Source: Gelatoporia subvermispora B
Lineage: Eukaryota > Basidiomycota > Agaricomycetes > Polyporales > Gelatoporiaceae
Length of the DNA stretch: 64,000 bases
Assembly: GCA_000320605.2 (NCBI GenBank)
Contig: KB445797.1
Location: 1,104,899 to 1,168,898 of the forward strand
Direction: 5' to 3'
Position 1 is the stretch's first letter. Every line of letters starts with the position of its first letter. The position numbers were made by a program, and so were the translations under genes. The notes under the pieces are model-generated. The model did no database searches. It was not told where the DNA came from and was given only the letters and a program-made list of their open reading frames with translations. This document shows positions 58,922-64,000 of the stretch, piece by piece.

Positions 58922-60004
58922 CTACGTCTCACCAAGGCTCGCCTCAACCGCGCCGCGAGCAGGCAGCTTCTCCATAACGCTCGGCACGCGGTCGCGGGGC
59001 AGCGCGTGCATGCGGCCGGTCTGCCTCTCGAGGTGTTGTGCGCGCTCGCGCGCCATGCGGATGTGGGTGATGCTGCGTGCAAGTGCGGGGCATACGCCGC
59101 CCCGCGGCGGCGGCGGCGGGTGAGCCTTCGTCGTCGGCCCCGCATGGGTCTGTGTGCGGCCAGATGCGTTGTAAACACTGTTGGCATGTCTTGTGTTGAC
59201 AGATGCATTAGATGGTGATTGATGTTGACCTTGGTGGGCATCTGCGGGAGCAAGCGGCGTCCAGAATCCGGCGTGGGCAGCAGGATCTGGCTGCGCATCC
59301 GGACCCTTCGTGTCTGAGTCTCTGACGTGGTATGAGGCCGGTGCAGGGAGTAAGAGATGGGCATGTTCGTTGTCCCTCGCGGGAGAACCACGAGAGTAAG
59401 CAGGATGATTTCCCCCTCCGGGCGCAGTCAAATTCGAAGGCGCGGTGCTTGCCACCGGGGCGGCGTCAGGACAGAGGGCCGTGGCAGGCGCTTGTGGCAT
59501 GGTAATATGAGATACACGAGCGTTGAGCGCTATGACGGAGAAAACTTGTATCGAGGACCCAGGTGAGAGCTTGCAAGCGAACTCGGACGGACTACCATCC
59601 CCAGCTGTGACATACTGCCAAGGTTCCCCGTCGGGCGGCGTCCAACCGAGGACCACTGCCCCTCCGTCCGAGTCGGGCTCGGGGCGCAAGGGTTGTCCCC
59701 CAAGAGGCTCGGCATCGTACGAGAGAGCGTCAGTCGCCTCAGACACCTCCGCCTTGGAAGGAGTGAAGCCGATCAGGCTGCCAGCAAGCTCCGGCGCATC
59801 CTGCGCCAGGATGAAATCCAGGGACATCGCCTTCGACCGGTTCCCAGTCGTAGATGTCGTCGAATCGTCTGGCGCTGGAGCGTCGTCTTCAGGAATGATG
59901 AAGATGTCATCCAGAGTAAACTCCTGGCGGAAGCTTGCAGCATCGAAGTTGTCCGTCTCGTCCGCAGTGTACAATCCCAAAGCGTCGTCCATGTCTGCGT
60001 GCAT
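58922..60004 (-). CDS. Unrecognised acidic, low-complexity protein
   Basis: Single uninterrupted frame of 360 codons from ATG at 60004 (MHADMDDALG; a second ATG at 59992 is in frame). The N-terminal ~150 residues are acidic with scattered hydrophobics (FTLDDIFIIPEDDAPAPDD, AMSLDFILAQDAPEL), the kind of composition seen in transcriptional activation regions. The rest is Pro/Ala/His/Gln-rich, with PPPPPRGG near 59105. No domain, signal peptide or helix is seen. Composition alone does not prove function. It could be a young gene, or a frame open because of GC bias. Confidence 0.4.
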   Translation of the reverse strand: MHADMDDALGLYTADETDNFDAASFRQEFTLDDIFIIPEDDAPAPDDSTTSTTGNRSKAMSLDFILAQDAPELAGSLIGFTPSKAEVSEATDALSYDAEPLGGQPLRPEPDSDGGAVVLGWTPPDGEPWQYVTAGDGSPSEFACKLSPGSSIQVFSVIALNARVSHITMPQAPATALCPDAAPVASTAPSNLTAPGGGNHPAYSRGSPARDNEHAHLLLPAPASYHVRDSDTKGPDAQPDPAAHAGFWTPLAPADAHQGQHQSPSNASVNTRHANSVYNASGRTQTHAGPTTKAHPPPPPRGGVCPALARSITHIRMARERAQHLERQTGRMHALPRDRVPSVMEKLPARGAVEASLGET

Positions 60005-61385
60005 TGTACACGTTAGAAGACCAGTAGTCCGGCATCCCAAAAATCTGCGCAAGCCTGAGAGTGAGGCTGACTCGACCCGTAGCGTCTGAGTGTCAGCCGC
60101 TGCGAATCTTGCTGGTCCGAATTGGCATTCTTGAGCAGCAAATGCAAATAGTATGCATCAGTGATGTAGCTCTGTCCCGCAGTTCTTGAGGTAGCAAAGA
60201 ACCGAACGAATGGAACTGACAGCAGAGGGGAGACGTGTGTGCGCAGCAAGTTGAGCGTTATAGACAGAGCCTGACTAGTACTGTTACTGTAAGGTTATAG
60301 ACAGAGCCTGACTAGTACTGTTACTGTAAGGAAGCGGCCCGCAGCGGCCCGCTGACCAACGTTTTGGTTCGACAGTTGGTCGCGCGCTTTCGGCATCTTC
60401 CGGCTTTGGGCCACTGTCACCAGGCGCGTTCGAGCATGTTGGTCTCGTCTCGGCGTGTTGCATCGAGTTCGTCTGCACAGGAAGCTAGCGTTGATCACTT
60501 TCGGCTCATCGGGCCAACGTCGACAGCCCTCTCTGTATTCCGAGACTCGGGGCACCTTGGACTCGCTAGAACTGGGGTGGTGAACAAGTCCGACCACTCC
60601 ATAGGTGACGGTGTCGAAACCCGGTTGAGATCAGGGTCTCAGCTTCGTGTCTTTCTCTGGACATATCTCGCCGCTGAAGCGTTTTATGTACGACCGGTCT
60701 GGATTTCCCCAGAAACATGTACGCTCTCCTACCCAGTGGGGGATGTCTCGAGCGGATTGCCCAGGTAGCGGCCTGCAGCTCTCTAGTGACATCTCCGATG
60801 CGTAAAGTATTGGGTAGGCGGCCTCTAGTGCACCCAAACCATCAAAGAACAATTGGAGCCATGCATATGTGAGGCGCTCAGTCATTTATCTGTGAAGTTC
60901 TGGACACCGTCTTATCAGGCGGCTGCAAGTCCCATATCAAACTTGCTGCGCGGTAGGGTGCAACTTGCATACGTGTCGCTGTAACACCGCAATATTTTGG
61001 GAACACAAGCAAGCCACATTGCCACAGTATTAGATACACTGAAGGACGGCGACGTTACGATTAGCAGTTCACCACATTTTCGATATTGTCCTGCTGTTCC
61101 TCAGTAGTCGAATGCCTACGATCATAACAGGACTTACTTCTGAGCATGCGAAGCGGTCCGTCGCCTTGCATCTCAACGGCACTGAATGCCAGTTATCGCT
61201 CCACTCTCTGTCAACTCCGTGACTCGGCGCGGTAGTTTGTCTGCGCATTTGATCTATGGGGAGGAAGTGCATGACATTCATACGGCTCGAAAGTATATGA
61301 CATGCGAATCGCACGGCCACTCTAGTAAGTTGGTCTCCATCTGATTGAATCCGATCCTCGTTGACCTGTCCACAAGCGCCAACAA
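60005..61385. other. Intergenic, no gene recognised
   Basis: About 1.4 kb. Holds the 37-bp tandem repeat at 60258-60331 and short open frames without recognisable products. Confidence 0.4.
60258..60331 (+). repeat. Perfect 2 x 37 bp tandem repeat
   Basis: The unit starts ttatagacagagcctgac and ends gttactgtaagg. It occurs twice without a mismatch and is followed by two copies of a 10-mer, agcggcccgc (around 60333-60352). Perfect identity implies a recent or gene-converted duplication. Confidence 0.9.
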
Positions 61386-61735
61386 TTAGGATATTGCCTT
61401 CCACCATAAAGCTTGAACATCGTCTGACTTCCTCAAAAACGCCTTCATTCGGTCGACCAATTCCTGGGGAGGCATGTTGCTCGGATAGGTGTAAACACTC
61501 CTTCGGCGACTCGTCGATGCAAGAGCAATGCACCAATACAGGTTTCCAGTCTTCGTCGCCACATATTCCACAGAGCACCAGTTGTCTGCCCCGGCTTCGT
61601 GCACAAGCTTTCGAGCAGCTCGACATTTGAGACACTCGCGTGCGCGATTTGGGTGTCGCTTGATCCAAGCCCTCGCTCCATTCCGAACTCCAACAGAGCC
61701 TCATGGTTGAGCAGGAACCCATAAAATTCGACCAT
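61386..61735 (-). pseudogene. Small-gene family copy 1, frameshifted
   Basis: The start MVEFYGFLLNHEALLEFG resembles copy 2, through GLGSSDTQIA. There a 2-nt insertion relative to copy 2 (GCGCACGCGAG against GCGCGCGAG) breaks the frame near 61650. The remaining family sequence continues in the other frame: NWCSVEYVATKTGN, YWCIALAS, TYPSNMPPQELVDRMKAFL and QALWWKAIS with its own stop at 61386. A TATAAA-like box lies near 61812 about 75 bp upstream. Without the insertion it would be about as long as copy 2. A tiny intron cannot be excluded. Confidence 0.65.
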
Positions 61736-62287
61736 AGATCTCTGGGCGACACACTGTAGCCCGACTGATGTCAACCAATTGCGTCGTTCAATGTACACAA
61801 GGACGCACCTTTATAGTTGATAATTTGAGAGTCTCGTGTAGTCCGCGGATGTGGTACACAATAAAGAGCGCCTTAGGAGAATGGTTGTGCCTCGGGATGT
61901 TCGGTTTCCGAATTGCAGCCACACGTGGGTAAGCTGAGTGCCATACGTCACGATATAGATCTCTGAGCGTTTGCAGACATAAGTGTTTACGGCCTGCTCA
62001 TAAAATAGACGTTGGAAGGGCCCGGACACCTAATGTCGAGGAGCCACTCGTCGATGTCTGTCCAAGATGGGCGGAAACTCGCTTGTGCCACACGGACACT
62101 GAAATCTGCTTTCTCTGAATTCCCACGGTTGAAGTCCAAACGTCCAGAATCGACTCGTTCTCAAGACAGGGAAAGTCTCGTTGATTATGAACAGAGACCT
62201 GCTACACGACAGATGTCCAGTTATGGCGGTAAGGTACGCCGTACATTGGGGCAGTATCGCTGCTTAACTATCCACCCGCGGCCACCA
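61736..62287. other. Upstream region of copy 1 and 3' flank of copy 2
   Basis: The stretch 61750-61990 aligns by eye with 62800-63005 upstream of copy 2 (shared pieces include ccacgtg(t)g(g/a)ctg and cgaacatcc(c/t)gag on the minus strand). The duplicated unit therefore includes promoter sequence. Confidence 0.55.
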
Positions 62288-62635
62288 TCACAGAGTGCCC
62301 TTCCACCACATTGCTTGGATATCTTCGGGCTTCTTCAGGAACGCCTTCATCTCATCCACCAACTTCTGCGGGGGCATGTTCTTGGGGTACGTGTACACCG
62401 TTCTTCGAGGGTCCGTCGATGCGAGAGCAATGCACCAATAGTGCTTCCCATTCTGGAGTGTCACATTCTCTACAGTGCACCATTCATCCGCGTGGGCCTC
62501 GATCAGCAGCTTCATAGCAGTTCGACTTTTGAGGCACTCGCGCGCGATGGATGTGCGACACGAGCCGAGTCCTTTCTTCGTCCCAAGCTCCAACAGCCAA
62601 TCAGGGTCAAGTAGGAATCCATAAAAATGGACCAT
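62288..62635 (-). CDS. Small-gene family copy 2, intact, function unknown
   Basis: An uninterrupted 115-codon frame. It opens MVHFYGFLLDPDWLLELG, then RTSIARECLKSRTAMKLL, WCTVENVTLQNGKHYWCIAL, and ends TYPKNMPPQKLVDEMKAFL..MWWKGTL. No signal peptide, helix or known domain is recognised; the fold looks mixed alpha/beta with conserved Trp/Tyr/Cys. Conservation of the protein between copies despite diverged DNA points to past selection. Upstream lies a (TA)n run at 62711-62733. The function is unknown; it could be a lineage-specific small intracellular protein. Confidence 0.6.
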   Translation of the reverse strand: MVHFYGFLLDPDWLLELGTKKGLGSCRTSIARECLKSRTAMKLLIEAHADEWCTVENVTLQNGKHYWCIALASTDPRRTVYTYPKNMPPQKLVDEMKAFLKKPEDIQAMWWKGTL

Positions 62636-63020
62636 GTTAGATCTGAAGAGCTGTAAGTCAAGGCACGGAGGATCTAAAGAGATCGCGAACTGTACTGAGT
62701 TGATACCTGATATATATATATATATATATATATGACGAAAGGGAGGAGGGGGGACGATTCTTTCGCAGAAACTGTTGAAAAGAGGGGTATGGACGAAGCC
62801 AACGATGGTTTATACGCTCCTGCTGAATTTACTGGTCAATGTACCCAAGGACACATTTGTATGGTCGATAACTCGAGAGCTCACCCGTATCCGCGAGTGT
62901 GATGTACAACGGATGATAGCCTTGGTGAACAGTGGCTCAGGATGTTCGATTTTTGAGTTACAGTCACACGTGGATAAATTAAGTCTCAGAATATTCGCAG
63001 ATACTACATCTTGCCGTCAG
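62636..63020. other. Upstream region of copy 2, with (TA)n microsatellite
   Basis: The distal part matches the upstream region of copy 1. About 150 bp next to the gene, including the TA run, has no counterpart there. Confidence 0.5.
62711..62733 (+). repeat. (TA)n microsatellite
   Basis: About 11.5 uninterrupted TA units, 76-98 bp upstream of the copy 2 start. Length may vary between strains and affect the promoter. Confidence 0.95.
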
Positions 63021-63239
63021 TTAATTTATAGCGATGTACCAATACTGCTTCCCGCTCTTCGTCGTCACATTCTTTACAGTGCACCACCGATCCACATCTG
63101 CATCATCCACTAGCGCCCACGTCGCTCGACTTCTGAGACATTCGCGGGAGATGGGCGTATCGTCTTGTCCAAGTCCTTTCTCAATGCCGATCTCTAACAG
63201 CCACTGGGGATTGAGCAGAAACCCGTAGAATTGTACCAT
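63021..63239 (-). pseudogene. Small-gene family copy 3, 3'-truncated
   Basis: Starts MVQFYGFLLNPQWLLEIG, then DTPISRECLRSRATWALV and DRWCTVKNVTTKSGKQYW, and stops after YIAIN. The match to copy 2 ends within the YW(C/Y)IA codons, and the sequence then passes into the unit upstream of copy 2, so a duplication breakpoint cut off the last ~45 codons. A 72-residue product is still possible. Confidence 0.6.
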
Positions 63240-64000
63240 TTACGAAAAGATCTAAGACAGAGTCAGCTCAGAGAGCACGCACTCAATAAAGCCAAGCTAC
63301 GTACGCGGCACCAATATGTGGGTTCGAGCCAGACAGCTGTTAATGAGGGTGTACCAGTGGTGCAGGTGAAGTACTTCGTATCGGCTTATATGTCCTGGTC
63401 GAATTCGTCAGCGCCACAATCATGTGAGCCAAAGGGGCGCTTCAAGCCTCAATCGGCGATATGTACTGGTGTTGTTGCACTGTGCATGATGTATAGGTGC
63501 GTCCCACTCGCGTTTTACTACGGTCGATTTCCACTATGCGCTGTTTGGATCTTAACACGCAGTGCTGTACTGCGCCTCAAACGGGACGCTTAGGCTACAT
63601 CCAGCTACAGTATCTGCTGCCGGCCGCGCTGCTTCATGATCTCCACCTTCCATGATGTCAGTATTCACTTCAATGTTCTATTTCTCAACAAAGTCCTGCG
63701 ACAAACGCCTCACACGTTTGCGGGTCTTCTTAGTGCCTCATGCATCATGGCGGCTGTTGTTCGACTGAAGGCCACAGCAGCAGCTGAGAAGACACCCGTC
63801 CAGCCAACGAATTCCGAAGCGGCCATCGCAACGATGGTAACAGTAAAGAAAAGCGGGTGTGCAACGTGAGCGTGACAGGCAGAGATCAGGAGGCGGTTCA
63901 GTGATGTGTGCTGCCTATATCGTTCTCTTATTTCTTTGTGATCGAATGTTAATTGTCGTCATGCATGTGGCCGCTAAACTAGTGAGGTATGATGATACTG
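63240..64000. other. Right flank, one weak partial candidate
   Basis: On the minus strand at about 63710-63860 a hydrophobic frame reads PLFFTVTIVAMAASEFVGW..VFSAAAVAFSRTTAAM, which could be a membrane-protein exon of a gene running off the right edge. No family is recognised. Confidence 0.25.

Noticed and set aside
58888..59391. Second minus-strand ORF overlapping the acidic protein
   Set aside because: Alternative frame over the same GC-rich DNA, Arg-rich, starts in the middle of the longer frame.
63315..63345. GGGTTCGAGCC, another B-box-like match
   Set aside because: No upstream A box and no cloverleaf could be drawn.

Overview
The window is eukaryotic and reads as a filamentous basidiomycete, most likely a wood-decay agaricomycete (polypore-like; the order is an inference). 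Genes are dense and lie on both strands. Most are cut by short introns of about 45-75 bp with GT..AG ends and a CTGA/CTAA-like branch site. Coding parts are GC-rich. Basidiomycete-typical families are present: a chitin synthase with a myosin-like motor, CAP10/CAP59/CAP64-type capsule-gene relatives, an UstYa-like protein, CFEM proteins, a DUF6533 membrane protein and a But2-like protein. No rRNA, tRNA, CRISPR array or intact transposon was recognised. Coordinates for spliced genes run from start to stop codon with introns included; splice sites were placed by eye.

Layout. 0.4-2.6 kb: two tandem CFEM genes, the downstream copy without its Ser-rich GPI tail. 3.5-4.2 kb: ribosomal protein eL31. 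4.6-9.3 kb: a divergent pair, a GT69 (CAP59/CMT1-type) glycosyltransferase and a CAP64-like SGNH protein. 9.6-11.5 kb: an UstYa-like protein and a But2-like membrane protein, convergent. 12.1-14.4 kb: a DUF6533 pseudogene whose 3' half is tandemly duplicated. 15.8-22.0 kb: the large chitin synthase. 22.7-27.8 kb: a GPI-type acid phosphatase and a membrane-anchored multicopper oxidase. 28.2-31.3 kb: PP2A activator (PTPA) and SURF6/Rrp14, head to head 121 bp apart. 31.6-34.1 kb: a Zrg17-like zinc transporter. 35.3-37.5 kb: a sugar/inositol transporter. 37.7-39.6 kb: a carnosine N-methyltransferase-like enzyme. 39.9-42.3 kb: an AMSH-type JAMM deubiquitinase. 43.6-45.8 kb: a GT90 (CAP10-type) glycosyltransferase. 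47.0-48.5 kb: a 2OG-oxygenase-like protein that seems to lack its iron ligands. 48.9-51.8 kb: the complex I 75-78 kDa subunit. 52.0-57.7 kb: a full-length PDR-type ABC transporter. 58.9-60.0 kb: an unrecognised acidic ORF. 61.4-63.2 kb: three tandem copies of an unrecognised small gene, one intact, one frameshifted and one truncated.

How the genes relate. Several act at the cell surface or in the secretory pathway: chitin synthase, GT69, GT90, CAP64-like, CFEM, the zinc transporter, the multicopper oxidase and acid phosphatase. The rest is ordinary housekeeping (ribosome, ribosome biogenesis, complex I, PP2A regulation, endosomal deubiquitination). I see no classical secondary-metabolite cluster. 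The most unusual signals are the tandem small-gene family near the right end, catalytic or ligand motifs sitting on 18-25 nt microexons in three genes, two candidate GC-AG introns, and two local duplications with decay (CFEM and DUF6533).
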